Below are positions 25,412 to 34,710 of a DNA stretch of 64,000 nt, one piece after another. The notes beneath the pieces are model-generated. The model worked only from the letters and a program-made list of their open reading frames with translations, did not search any database and was not told where the DNA came from. The position numbers were made by a program, and so were the translations under genes. The stretch comes from Bin76 sp963665765. GTDB lineage: Bacteria > Actinomycetota > Acidimicrobiia > Spongiisociales > ZC4RG35. The stretch spans positions 248,001-312,000 of the forward strand of contig OY762464.1 of NCBI GenBank assembly GCA_963665765.1, given 5' to 3'. Numbering within the stretch: position 1 is the first letter of the stretch; the number at the start of each line of letters is the position of its first letter.

Positions 25412-26202
25412 GTCCGGCCCACACCAATGACCCGTATTGGAGAGAAGGTAGGTAGGAGATGCGTGGGCGAGGATGGGCGAGGCAGTGGTCCACTGCCCAC
25501 CAGCGTTGGTTGAGTTCTTGGACGAACTAGCGCTTCTGTCTTTTGGGCCTCATGCAAGTCGTGCTCCCAGAGCCCGTCAAGCCACCCCATTTCACAAGGA
25601 CCCTGTTTGATCACACCAAGCATCAGACCATGCAAGTCCACCAATATCAGTCGAAAACCAACACCCATACATCCCCTCACATTAACGTCATTAGCCCCGC
25701 CACCATTAGGAGTGTTAGGGAGGACAAAGCGGTCCGGCTGGGGTATCGGGGTGTTTACACTACCTTTGACCCGGCGCCTAAGATGAGGGTTTGGGGAGAA
25801 CACCACGGCTGGGGGAACACCACAATTCACCTTTTGGCTACCCCACTTCCCTCACCTTGAGGCAGAATGGCTGGATACCGACCAGCCTCCGTCTGCCGCA
25901 GTGGACATTCCCGGCTCCCTAGTCGCACCAGGGACGTGGACCGCCTTATGTGATGGAAGTTGCCGCTTGATATACCCCCGGGAGGCATGGATCCCAAGCA
26001 TATCGCTTTCGATGACCGCTGGTGCACTCAGCAGCCGGGAAGAACCTTCGGGAACGCCATCACGCCATGACTGAGATGAAGGCCGAGTTGAAGCACGATA
26101 TTCGTTCGACAGAGATGCGGACCAAGTGTTCCTGTGATCTTCGGTTTGTTTGAGTAGCGAAAGAGCCCCTTATCCATAACACGATCGTACCGTCCACAGA
26201 AG
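25412..26202. other. Gene-poor region upstream of the four-gene operon
   Basis: About 790 bp without a gene I can support. Open frames on both strands (for example 25408-25830 minus and 25543-25860 plus) have no recognisable domains and low-complexity composition. The promoter of the methyltransferase operon should lie in the first 100 bp. The right border is the breakpoint of a truncated methyltransferase at about 26203. The region is probably old mobile DNA. Confidence 0.35.
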
Positions 26203-26822
26203 GAACCACCCTGGTGGCTGCCCGGCAGGCCTTGCGAAGAGGGGTGGGGTATGACATTGACTCCGAATATGTGCAGATCGCCGAAAAAAGATTGCAGGGC
26301 GTCACGGAGCAAACCTCCGAGGATCACCCCCTGGGCGAGTCCGGGGCGGTCAAGGGCGCCCGCGCCCGGGCGCGGCAGATACTTGAGGAATCGGGTTTCT
26401 CCATCGCCAAAACCTCCCCGAAGATCGGGCCAACCGGCGTCTCATACGAGTTTTTGATTGAAAACCAGCATCGTCAACGATGGTATGTGGATGTGGCCGG
26501 AAGTTTCACCACTGTCCAGCCGGGCCTGCAACGAAGCACGGTGGTGTGGGAGACACTGGGGAAGGCACATGTCCTCCACGAAACACCAAGCATCGATCAG
26601 CCTCGCGTGCTGGTCGTCACCCCCAAGCTGCCCAAACCCGCCAGTTGGGGCCGGAAGGCCATCACGGCGGTGGGACCCCGGCGCCTGTTCGACGCCATTG
26701 AACTCTCTGACCATTCCGACCTTCGGCGGCTTCGGTGGTATGGAACCAAACCCGCTCCCCGCCCCGCCCCAGGATTCTGGACAAAACAACAGATCAGCCA
26801 CTCCTTCCCCACCGCCCGGTAG
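26203..26822 (+). pseudogene. C-terminal fragment of a DNA methyltransferase paralogous to 13338-14792
   Basis: From about 26203 the sequence reads TTLVAARQALRRGVGYDID, matching the part just after DPFLGSG in the intact enzyme, and continues to the normal C-terminus (VSYEFLIENQHRQRWYVDVAG, RSTVVWETLGKAHVL, PKLPKPASWGRKAI). The SAM motif is cut in its middle and the catalytic TSPPY half is missing. The nucleotide match is only moderate, so this is an old paralogue and not a recent copy. With the N-terminal fragment at 11188 it brackets the island. Confidence 0.8.
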
Positions 26823-26908
26823 ATTCCCGGGCCCGGGCGGGGAGATTCCGGTCCATATGAAGCCAAGATCTATCAGTGCGGGGCAGTTGGGTGGTCTAAC
26901 TTGCGGCT

Positions 26909-28321
26909 CTATCCGGCAGGTAGCAAATCCGGCGGATGGCGACGGTGCCAGTCGGTGAGCGACTGATAGGCGCGAGCCACCGACAGTATGGCGTTCTCCT
27001 CATAGGCCCTGCCCATCAGCTGGATTCCGGTGGGCAGGCCCTCGGCCGAAAAACCGCTCGGCACCGATATGGCGGGAAGTCCGGCGCCGTTTCCGACCGC
27101 CAGCATGGCGTCTCGCCAGGCGCGCCGGGACGTGTTGCGGAAATCCTGATCGAGTGGCATCGCCACACCGGCCCGCGCGGGTCCGACCAGGGCGTCGAAT
27201 TGCGACATCACCTGGTCGGCGTTCTCGGCCATGAGTCTTCTCAGGCGCATCGCCTTGAGGTAGTCCTTCGCCAACACTGCCACCCGCGGATAGGCGCCGA
27301 AGTGGTCTTCGGGGGCGGTCAGTTCCGCCAGCATCCCGCGGTCCACCATCTCCTCGAAGGCGCTCGACGCCTCGGCGAACAGGACTGTCTCGTTGATTGC
27401 CTGGTGCGGCAGATCGGAGAACCGAGCCTCCTTGATGTCAGACACCTCTCCCAGCACTTCCAGCGCCCGCTCGAAGTTGTGGCACGTCGCCTCGTCGGCG
27501 TGGTCGGCCACGTTCTCCAGAACACCGAGCTTGAATCGCCGTGAGGACCGGTCGGAGTCGTCGTAGCGAAAACCGCGATCAGTCGTCGTCGGGTCTTTCG
27601 GATCCGGGCCGGCGATGGCCTCCAGCACGAGGCCGCAGTCGTCCGCGGTGAGGCACAACGGCCCCAACTTGTCCAGCGTCCAGGAAAGAGCCATGGCTCC
27701 ATACCGGCTTACCCGCCCATAGGTGGGGCGCAGGCCGGCCACTCCACAATTGCCGGCAGGCGAAATGATGGAACCCATGGTTTCGGAGCCCATGGTGAAC
27801 GGCGCCAAACCGGCCGCGGTCGCCGCGCCGGATCCCGTGGACGACCCGCCGCTCCATCTCTTCTTGTCCCAGGGATTGATGCCCGGACCGGTGAATGAGG
27901 CATCAGGTTGCCAGTAGCCCCCGCCGCCCGCCAGTTCCACCATGGCCAGCTTGGCCGTCAGCACCGCTCCCGCGGCCTGCAGCCGACGGATCACGGTTGC
28001 GTCGTAATCGAAGGTCTGGTTGCGGAGCGGGGCGGCGCCCCAGGTGGTCGGGATCCCGTCCGAGGTGGCCAACAGGTCCTTGGCGCCATAAGGAATGCCG
28101 TGCAGAGGACCCCGGTACCGGCCGGAGGCGATCTCCTGCTCCGCGTGTCTCGCCTGCCGAAGCGCTCGCTCCCGGGTCACGGTGACCACCGCGTTGTAGT
28201 CGGGACCCAGCGTCTCCAGCCGGTCGAGGAAACACTCGGCCAGCTCGGTTGGCGACACCTCTCGGTCACGTACCAGGCGGCCCAGCTTCCGGACGCTCAT
28301 GAAGACGAAGCTCTCCGACAA
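26909..28321 (-). CDS. Amidase-signature family hydrolase
   Basis: A 470-residue amidase-signature enzyme with the Ser-cisSer-Lys triad: Lys in HGIPYGAKDLL, the cis-Ser in SGGSSTGSGAA, and the nucleophile in GSETMGSIISPAGNCG. It is GatA-like in sequence, but without gatB/gatC nearby it is more likely a stand-alone amidase of unknown substrate. The TTG at 28321 lies just after the stop of the upstream small gene and gives a compact N-terminus (SESFVFMSVRKLGRLV). ATG 28300 and an in-frame ATG at 28381, which overlaps the upstream gene, are alternatives. Confidence 0.85.
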   Translation of the reverse strand: MSESFVFMSVRKLGRLVRDREVSPTELAECFLDRLETLGPDYNAVVTVTRERALRQARHAEQEIASGRYRGPLHGIPYGAKDLLATSDGIPTTWGAAPLRNQTFDYDATVIRRLQAAGAVLTAKLAMVELAGGGGYWQPDASFTGPGINPWDKKRWSGGSSTGSGAATAAGLAPFTMGSETMGSIISPAGNCGVAGLRPTYGRVSRYGAMALSWTLDKLGPLCLTADDCGLVLEAIAGPDPKDPTTTDRGFRYDDSDRSSRRFKLGVLENVADHADEATCHNFERALEVLGEVSDIKEARFSDLPHQAINETVLFAEASSAFEEMVDRGMLAELTAPEDHFGAYPRVAVLAKDYLKAMRLRRLMAENADQVMSQFDALVGPARAGVAMPLDQDFRNTSRRAWRDAMLAVGNGAGLPAISVPSGFSAEGLPTGIQLMGRAYEENAILSVARAYQSLTDWHRRHPPDLLPAG

Positions 28322-28325
28322 GAGG

Positions 28326-28586
28326 TCAGCCCTCTTCCCGGTGGGGAGTGAACACCCAAAACGGCTCATCGCCGTTGTCAAGCCTGACAGTTCTCAAAGC
28401 CTCCGACGCAGCCACAATCCCCTCGACGCCCTTCCGCACCTCGTCCAGTTGTTCATCATCCAGACGATCCCCGTAGAGACCCTTCACCAAGTTGAATCGT
28501 ACGTCCACTTCCCGTTCGGTAGCTTCGTCGTTCAAAATGCTCCTCCACTTTCTCGCTCGCGTGATAGCCTCGCATTCGGCCCTCAC
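28326..28586 (-). CDS. Small protein coupled to the amidase
   Basis: An 86-residue charged, mostly helical protein (EREVDVRFNLVKGLYG, EQLDEVRKGVEGIVAASEALR, ending HREEG). No domain is recognised. It lies directly upstream of the amidase, with the stop within a few bases of the proposed amidase start, and short helical proteins in this position are common before amidase genes of this type. A partner or modulator of the amidase is the likeliest role, from context alone. Confidence 0.55.
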   Translation of the reverse strand: MRAECEAITRARKWRSILNDEATEREVDVRFNLVKGLYGDRLDDEQLDEVRKGVEGIVAASEALRTVRLDNGDEPFWVFTPHREEG

Positions 28587-28700
28587 CCAAGCCTCAGATG
28601 AGTGTTGATCAACCGCCGATCACGGCACCCAGGGGATGCTGCCAAGAGTATCACGCGGGTCGGCCTTCAATCCTTGCCGGCCTCTGCCCTTGAACTGGAG

Positions 28701-29861
28701 TTAACCTGCGGCCGCTATCTCGACCATTTTCTCGAGATTGGCGGCGATCCGGGCTCCGTCGCCGATCTGTTCGGCTGAGCAGGTCACCAAAAATCGCCGC
28801 CGGGCGCCCACCATGTCCGCCGCTTCGTTTAGACGGGCCATGTCGGTTCGGCTCGGTCGGGTGGTCAGCTTGATCTCGATCGCCCAGAGTTCCCGGCCAA
28901 AATCGATGAGCAAGTCGATCTCGCGGCCGTCGGACGTGCGGAAGTGGCGAGCATCGGCATAGCGACCAGATTGCTGGAGGGCGGTGAGCACCTGCTCGAT
29001 CACATGGCCTTCCCAGCTCGCTCCCACCCCTGGCGCCTTCAGCAGATCGTGGTCGGAGTCAACCCCGAGCAGGGCATGCAACAGGCCGCTGTCCCGCCAA
29101 TAGACCTTGGGTCGCTTGGTAACCCGCTTGCCGATATTGGCATGGTGGCCCGGCAAGCGCCTTACCAGAAATGCGCCCTCCAGGTAGTCGAGGTACGAGT
29201 TGACCGTATGGTACGACAATCCGAGAGCTGCCCCGATGTCGCTGGCGTTCCAGGTTTGGCCATGGCGCGCCGCCAACAGTCGAAAAAGCCGACTCGTGTT
29301 CTGAGGGCTGGCGGGAAGACCCCAGGATGGGAGATCCCGCTGAGCGAGCAGACTCAGATAGTCCTGCTGCCATTGAGGAAAACTACGCCCGTCCAGCACC
29401 CCTCCGTCGGGATACCCACCGCACCGCCACCGCCGGTTGCGAACCGAATCGGGCAACTCTGTCAATGACAACGGGGACAGTTCCACGATACTGAGACGTC
29501 CGGCGAGCGACTCTGAAACATTCTTCATCAGAGCAGGCGAAATCGATCCGAGCAGCAGGAAACGCCCATTGCGGCGTCGGTCGGAGTCGATCACGCCTCG
29601 CAGTCGCGGGAAAATCTGCGGGGCGGCCTGAGCCTCGTCAATGACTACCAACTCGTCGGCACGGGCAACCTCGTCCCATTCGAGGTCAATCCTCAGCTGG
29701 TCGGTCTCCTGCTCCATGTCGTAATAGCGGCCGCCTAAAGAACGCGCCAGGGTCGTCTTGCCACACTGACGCGATCCCACAAGAGCCACCGCCGGATAAG
29801 AGCCGAGCCGCTTCTCCAGCAAAGAATCCAGACCCGCCGCGGCGATATTTCGCGGTAGCAT
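28701..29861 (-). CDS. AAA ATPase with DUF4143 domain
   Basis: A 386-residue member of the AAA_14/DUF4143 family. Walker A is VGSRQCGKTTLARSL near residue 30, Walker B is ELVVIDEAQAAPQIFP, and RFLLLGSISPALMKNVSESLAGR with ELSPLSLTEL is the family hallmark. The C-terminal DUF4143 part has NASDIGAALGLSYHTVNSYLDYLEGAFLVRRLP and a nuclease-fold-like ending GREIDLLIDFGRELWAIEIKL, with the D...ExK pattern. These genes are single, mobile and often found in accessory islands; the function is not established. Short TTTCTATTT-type repeats occur in the AT-rich leader (29880-29935). Confidence 0.85.
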   Translation of the reverse strand: MLPRNIAAAGLDSLLEKRLGSYPAVALVGSRQCGKTTLARSLGGRYYDMEQETDQLRIDLEWDEVARADELVVIDEAQAAPQIFPRLRGVIDSDRRRNGRFLLLGSISPALMKNVSESLAGRLSIVELSPLSLTELPDSVRNRRWRCGGYPDGGVLDGRSFPQWQQDYLSLLAQRDLPSWGLPASPQNTSRLFRLLAARHGQTWNASDIGAALGLSYHTVNSYLDYLEGAFLVRRLPGHHANIGKRVTKRPKVYWRDSGLLHALLGVDSDHDLLKAPGVGASWEGHVIEQVLTALQQSGRYADARHFRTSDGREIDLLIDFGRELWAIEIKLTTRPSRTDMARLNEAADMVGARRRFLVTCSAEQIGDGARIAANLEKMVEIAAAG

Positions 29862-30081
29862 CCCCCGAGCCTACCAGCCAATTTCTATTTCGAGCCACAA
29901 TATTTTCTATTTGGCAGAGGGCTACTTCTATTCAGGATGATCTTCGCTTCTAAATGGTTTGGCGGTCGGAACTCCCGATTCCGGTTAAGAACGGGTCCAG
30001 CCATTGGTTGCTCGGTTCCGTATCCGAAGTCGTCACACAGCGCTATTTAGGCTTAAAGAAACCTAGCTACAGGTATTGACC

Positions 30082-30816
30082 ATGAAGCCAAACCCGCCCG
30101 ACCCCCAAAGCGAAAAGAGCAATGGAGGGGCCACCATCGGATATGAAGCCGACTTGTGGGCGATGGCCGACGCCCTGCGAGGGAGTATGGACGCCGCCGA
30201 GTACAAGCATGTGGCGCTCGGCGCCCAGGGCATCGCCGGGTTCGTGCTGGCCAACGGCTCGATGTCCTCCAAGACTTCTGTAGAGGGAAAGATCCGGGAA
30301 GCCATTGTCGAGGATGACTTGGTGGATTGCATGGTGGCCCTGCCCGGACAGCTCTTTTACTCCACCCAGATACCGGCGTGCCTCTGGTTCCTGGCCCGCG
30401 ATCGAAGCGGAGGGGGGCACCGAGACCGAATCGGGGAGATCCTGTTCATTGACGCCCGCAAGATGGGCCACATGGTTGATCGCACCCACCGGGAACTGAG
30501 CGATCAGGACATCGCTCGCATCGCCGACACCTACCACGCCTGGAAAAGCAGAGAGCGACCTTCCAAGTACGCCGATGCGCCGGGGTTCTGCAAGAGCGCC
30601 ACTCTGGAGGAGGTGCGCAAACACGACCATGTGCTCACCCCCGGGCGTTATGTGGGATTCCAGCCCCCCGAAAAGGACCCTGAGCCCTTCGCGGAGAAAA
30701 TGGTTTGCCTCAGCGCCCAATGGCGAGAGCAACAGAAAGAGTCGGCGCGTCTCGACGCTGCCATCGAAGCCAACCTAACCAGGCTGGGCTTTGGCTCACC
30801 GGTGGACAAGGCATGA
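30082..30816 (+). pseudogene. hsdM: Type I methylase HsdM with its catalytic core deleted
   Basis: The N-terminus (ADLWAMADALRGSMDAAEYKHVALG) is that of HsdM and the C-terminal third (IAGFVLANGSMSSKTSVEGKIREAI, DLVDCMVALPGQLFYSTQIPACLWFLARDR) is well preserved. They are joined in frame near 30226. The roughly 250 residues between them, with the SAM-binding and NPPF catalytic motifs, are missing, so it cannot methylate. The frame is otherwise open for 244 residues and ends in an ATGA overlap with the HEPN gene. TTG 30076 is an alternative start. A truncated protein could still be made and keeps the operon translated. Confidence 0.85.
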
Positions 30817-31235
30817 GGATCAACACCGACTTTCTCACCCGTTGCATCAGAGCCCTGGAAGGCGCCTACGATCATTTAAGAAAGTACGTGCCCGGCGACG
30901 TTTTCTATGACATATTCCGTGCGGCGTGCGTTAAAGAATTCGAGATCATCCTGGAACAAATCGGAAAACTGTTAAAAAAACGCCTGAGACCCTTCATGGT
31001 CTCGAATCGCAAGGCAGACACACTTACCTTCAAGGATTGTTTCAGAAAAGCCGCCCAGCACGGCCTTATCTCGGTGGACGCCTGCGAACGCTGGCTCATA
31101 TATCGAGACACCCGTAACGACACCGCTCATGACTATGGTGCCCAATTCGCCGAAACCACCCTGAAACTGCTGCCGAGATTCATTTCCGACGCCAAGCAAG
31201 CGACCGCAGTTCTTTCGGAGCCCTTCGATGATTGA
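30813..31235 (+). CDS. HEPN-domain toxin of a HEPN/MNT pair
   Basis: A 140-residue helical protein of the HI0074/nucleotidyltransferase-substrate-binding family. The active-site motif RNDTAH (R-x4-H) is intact within YRDTRNDTAHDYG, so RNase activity is possible. It overlaps hsdM by 4 nt and the MNT gene by 8 nt. In the type VII toxin-antitoxin scheme the HEPN protein is the toxin and is neutralised by AMP addition from the MNT partner. Its position between hsdM and hsdS is a known location for such modules. Both key motifs are preserved although the surrounding restriction genes are not. Confidence 0.85.
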   Translation: MRINTDFLTRCIRALEGAYDHLRKYVPGDVFYDIFRAACVKEFEIILEQIGKLLKKRLRPFMVSNRKADTLTFKDCFRKAAQHGLISVDACERWLIYRDTRNDTAHDYGAQFAETTLKLLPRFISDAKQATAVLSEPFDD

Positions 31236-31581
31236 CCGGTTGGACCTTCCCACCCGTTATAGAGAGCAGGTTGAAGCCATCTTGCGCGAGCATGTCCCCG
31301 ACGTGGAAGTGTGGGCCTACGGCAGCCGAGTCAACGGCATGAACCATGAGGCCAGCGATCTGGACCTGGTGCTGAGAGGCCCCGACCTGGCGCCGATCCC
31401 TTTAGATCAACTGGTTGAACTGACCGAAGCATTTGAAAAATCCAACATTCCAATCCTGGTCGAAGCTCGCGATTGGACGAGACTCCCGGAAAGCTTCCAC
31501 AAGGAAATCGAACGAGACTATGTGGTACTCTTGGGCTGGCAAAAATTCGATCAGGCCTATTGCCCTCCAAGACTTTGCTAA
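31228..31581 (+). CDS. MNT-type minimal nucleotidyltransferase antitoxin
   Basis: A 117-residue minimal nucleotidyltransferase with VWAYGSRVNG and, after the usual spacing, SDLDLVL, giving the GS-x(n)-DxD catalytic signature; the third acidic residue would be in IPILVEARDW. It follows the HEPN gene with an 8-nt overlap, the standard order of HEPN/MNT pairs, and would modify and silence the HEPN protein. Its stop overlaps the start of the hsdS remnant by one base. Confidence 0.87.
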   Translation: MIDRLDLPTRYREQVEAILREHVPDVEVWAYGSRVNGMNHEASDLDLVLRGPDLAPIPLDQLVELTEAFEKSNIPILVEARDWTRLPESFHKEIERDYVVLLGWQKFDQAYCPPRLC

Positions 31582-31982
31582 TGTCATCCCGAGCTCCAAT
31601 CGGATATTTGGCAATCACAGAAGTCCCCGTGGCAATCAATCAGGGAATCATCGCAATCCGCTGTGATAAAAGGACTGGCCCTGTTTACACATTGCACTGG
31701 ATTGAAGCACATCTTGACGTCATAAAGGCCTGGGCAAGTGGCACTACCTTTCTGGAAATAAGCAAGTCTTCTTTTCGAACCTGGCCCTTTCTAACATCAA
31801 CGCAGGAAATTCATGCCGCCTACGAGTCCATTACAGCCCTTCTGCATAGGCAAATGGCAAGAACCACAAGACAATCCAGCGCGCTTTCCACCCTGCTACC
31901 CAAACTTTTATCAGGAAAATTGCGGGTGGGTCGATCCAAAGGCCTGACGCATCGAGGACAGTGGAACAGATGCCACAGCTAA
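31581..31982 (+). pseudogene. hsdS: Type I specificity subunit HsdS, C-terminal fragment
   Basis: A 133-residue frame that begins inside the second target-recognition domain (MSSRAPIGYLAITEVPVAINQG) and ends with the conserved C-terminal helix (LLHRQMARTTRQSSALSTLLPKLLSGKLRV). The first recognition domain, the central conserved helix and part of the second domain, about 250-300 residues, are absent. It starts with an ATG overlapping the MNT stop, so it can be translated, but it cannot specify a DNA site as a full HsdS does. Its end overlaps the HTH-ImmA gene by 13 nt. Confidence 0.82.
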
Positions 31983-33145
31983 AGAAGACCCTGACCTTGC
32001 AGCCCGCCGTCTTGAGATGGGCGCGGGAGCGGGCTGGTTTAGAGCCCGATGAGCTTGCGGCGCGTCTCAAGGCCCAAACCCGAGACATTGAAGAATGGGA
32101 ACGCTCGGGCAGGATTAGCTTCGCCAGAGCTGAAGCCTTGGCCAAAAAAACATATACGCCCGTTGGTTTTCTCTATCTCGACGAGCCGCCCATTGAGAGT
32201 CTCCCCATCGCCGATTTTCGCACTCGCGCGGGAACTACACCGCCAAGACCCAGTCCCAACCTGTTGGACACCGTCTACCTCATGCAACTGCGGCAGGCTT
32301 GGATGAGAGAGGAGCTGATTGGTCAGAAAAGTGCTCCCTTGCCCTTCGTTGGAGCCTTCGGCTTGGATGCGCCTCCCTCGGAAGTTGCCGCCGCAATGAA
32401 CGACGCCTTGCAACTGAAAGGAGGTTGGGCAGCGGCAAGAGGAACTTGGACCGACGCATTACGAACCTTTAGAGACCATATTGCTGCAGCAGGGGTATTG
32501 CTCTTCTTCAATGGCGTGGTGGGGAACAATTCCCACCGCAAGTTGCAAGCTGATGAATTCCAAGGGTTCGCAATGGTGGATGACTATGCACCGCTTATCT
32601 TTATCAACAACGCCGATTACAAGACCGCTCAGATGTTTACACTGGCCCATGAGCTGGTTCACCTTTTCGTCAGCGAATCCGGGGTCTCCAAATTGGAGGC
32701 CCTGAGTCCATCGGACCATGTCGTTGAGCAAGCGTGCAATAGCATCGCAGCCGAATTCCTTGTGCCGAGTCGGCAGTTGCGCCAAACCTGGATCACGGCG
32801 AGGCATTCAGACGATCCCTTTCAGCATCTTGCCAGATACTTCAAGGTCAGCACGGTTGTAGCTGCTCGGCGAGTTCTTGATGCCAACCTAATATCACGAA
32901 AGGCCTTCTTCGAATACTACGAAGAAAACAAAGCCAAACATTGGGGCGGGACACAGTCGACAGGCAGCAGTCGGGGCGGAAATTTTTGGAATAACCAACG
33001 CTGGCGGGTGGGCACTCGATTCGCCACGGCCGTCAGTCGTGCGGTGATGGAAGGGCGCCTGTCTTACACCGAAGGATACACCCTGACCGGATTGCGGGGC
33101 GATACCTTCGCGAACATACCGGCAAAAATGGGCATTGCCCTGTGA
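31970..33145 (+). CDS. HTH-ImmA/IrrE metallopeptidase, partner of a PIN protein
   Basis: A 391-residue protein with an N-terminal Xre-type helix-turn-helix (about 8-60: RWARERAGLEPDELAARL, IEEWERSGR), a linker region ADFRTRAG, and an ImmA/IrrE zinc-peptidase domain with MFTLAHELVHLFV (HExxH-type HELVH) and a later Glu in EQACNSIAAEFLVP. HTH-ImmA genes next to DUF4411 PIN proteins are a recurrent toxin-antitoxin-like pair. The ATG at 31970 is preferred to GTG 31961. Its stop overlaps the PIN gene as GTGA. Confidence 0.87.
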   Translation: MPQLKKTLTLQPAVLRWARERAGLEPDELAARLKAQTRDIEEWERSGRISFARAEALAKKTYTPVGFLYLDEPPIESLPIADFRTRAGTTPPRPSPNLLDTVYLMQLRQAWMREELIGQKSAPLPFVGAFGLDAPPSEVAAAMNDALQLKGGWAAARGTWTDALRTFRDHIAAAGVLLFFNGVVGNNSHRKLQADEFQGFAMVDDYAPLIFINNADYKTAQMFTLAHELVHLFVSESGVSKLEALSPSDHVVEQACNSIAAEFLVPSRQLRQTWITARHSDDPFQHLARYFKVSTVVAARRVLDANLISRKAFFEYYEENKAKHWGGTQSTGSSRGGNFWNNQRWRVGTRFATAVSRAVMEGRLSYTEGYTLTGLRGDTFANIPAKMGIAL

Positions 33146-33675
33146 CGAGTCGTTCTCTCTCAACGTTGGGCTTGGCTACCAGGTATTTGCTGGACACCAA
33201 CATTTTTATAGCTGCTTGGCGTGATCACTATCCAATAGATCTTTACCCAGGATTCTGGGCCTGTCTTGAGCGCTTCGTTCATGAGAAGAGAATTCTGAGT
33301 CTTGATAGGGTCCAAAAGGAGATCGCAGGTCCGAAGGAACTTGTCATCTGGCTTCGGCACAACTGGCGCGGCGCGTTTGCCTCTACAAGAGACCCCGATG
33401 TGACGGGAGCGTTCTCGAAGATACACGATTGGGTGCAATCAAACAGCCAGTTCTTGTCTGCGGCCAAGCACGAGTTTGCGAGAAACGCTGATGGGTGGCT
33501 TGTGGCATACGCCAAGGTGCATAGCGCCATCTTGGTTACTAACGAGGTCTACAACGAGGAAGTGCGAAGAAGGGTCCCTCTACCCAACTTGTGCAGAAAG
33601 TTTGGCGTTGAGGTTTGCAACACGATTGGAATGCTACGCGGACTCGGGGTCGCATTCGACCTACGGGTCCTTTGA
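33142..33675 (+). CDS. DUF4411 PIN-domain protein
   Basis: A 177-residue PIN-fold protein with ATRYLLDTNIFIAAWRDHYP near the N-terminus, SLDRVQKEIAG supplying the second acidic site, and AILVTNE-type late residues. These are the DUF4411 family features (YLLDTNIFI, FW, E, D). The GTG start overlaps the metallopeptidase stop. Predicted toxin-like ribonuclease with the HTH-ImmA protein as partner, from family knowledge and context. It ends one base into the ATG of the hsdR remnant. Confidence 0.83.
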   Translation: MTSRSLSTLGLATRYLLDTNIFIAAWRDHYPIDLYPGFWACLERFVHEKRILSLDRVQKEIAGPKELVIWLRHNWRGAFASTRDPDVTGAFSKIHDWVQSNSQFLSAAKHEFARNADGWLVAYAKVHSAILVTNEVYNEEVRRRVPLPNLCRKFGVEVCNTIGMLRGLGVAFDLRVL

Positions 33676-34660
33676 TGCCCATGGTCGCAGAGTCCGTGGT
33701 GGAATTTGCCGCTGTCGATTGGTTCACAGCCTTGGGGTACCAGCACATAGCGGGCTCGGAAATGGTGCCGGGGCCTTCCGGCCGGCGTAAGAAAAGCTAT
33801 GAGGAAGTGGTGTTGAAGCAGGTCCTGCAAGAACTGCATCGACCGGCTCAACCCGCATCTCGACCCCGGCGCCCGGTTTGGAAGCTTTCCGAAAGATCAC
33901 CCGGCCGGAGGGGGCAAGCACGGTGGCTCGGAACCGAGACTTTTCATCCTTCCAAGAGGTTCGGGCAGTGCTGTCCAAGCCGGCTCCGGGACAATTGCGA
34001 TCGGACGAGAGGTTGGATTTGGCGGTACGTCAGATAATTTCCCGAGCCGTGGCACCCGACGGCGTGCTGGACATATTTGCGGCCGCCGGGTTGAAGAAAC
34101 CGGACATCTCCATCTTGTCGGACGAGTTCCTGGCCGAAGTGCGGGCCATGCCTCACCGCAACCTGGCCGTGGAACTACTCCAAAAGCTTCTCAAAGGTGA
34201 GGTCGCCACCCGCCACCGCAAGAACCTGGTGCAGGCGCGTTCTTTTTCCGAAATGCTCGAACGGTCTCTACGGCGCTATCAGAACCGCTCAATCGAGGCT
34301 GCGCAGGTCATCGAAGAATTGATCCAGTTGGCCAAAGAGATGCGAGAAGCGAACGCTCGGGGCGAAAAACTGGGCCTCTCCGAAGATGAACTGGCCTTCT
34401 ACGACGCCCTGGGAACCAACGACAGCGCCGTGAAGATAATGGGCGATGAGGTGCTAAGCGCCATCGCCCGGGAACTGGTGGAGACAGTCCGCAACAATGT
34501 CACCATAGACTGGACTCTTCGAGAAAACGTCCGCGCCAACCTGCGCCGCCTGGTCAGACGCACCCTGAGAAGGCACGACTATCCCCCCGACAAGCAGGAA
34601 AAAGCCACCCGCACCGTCCTCCAACAAGCCGCACTGCTATCCGAAACCTGGGCTGCTTGA
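33675..34660 (+). pseudogene. hsdR: Type I restriction subunit HsdR, core deleted and frameshifted
   Basis: The first about 60 codons are the HsdR start (MVAESVVEFAAVDWFTALGY, VVLKQVLQELHRRLNPH). A one-base shift near 33870 moves to the frame LEAFRKITRPEGASTVARNRDF, still HsdR. That is joined near 33945 directly to the HsdR C-terminal helical domain (LSKPAPGQLRSDERLDLAVRQIIS through TLRRHDYPP to LLSETWAA). The PD-(D/E)xK nuclease and both helicase domains, several hundred residues, are missing. It follows the PIN gene with TGATG coupling. No restriction activity is possible. Confidence 0.85.
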
Positions 34661-34710
34661 AATCAGCTCCCTTGTCTCTTGGTACGTTACCTGATGTGTA
34701 TGATCGGTGT

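Noticed and set aside
25408..25860. Overlapping open frames upstream of the four-gene operon as a fifth gene
   Set aside because: No domain, no ribosome site, Pro/Thr/His-biased composition on both strands; more likely old mobile DNA.
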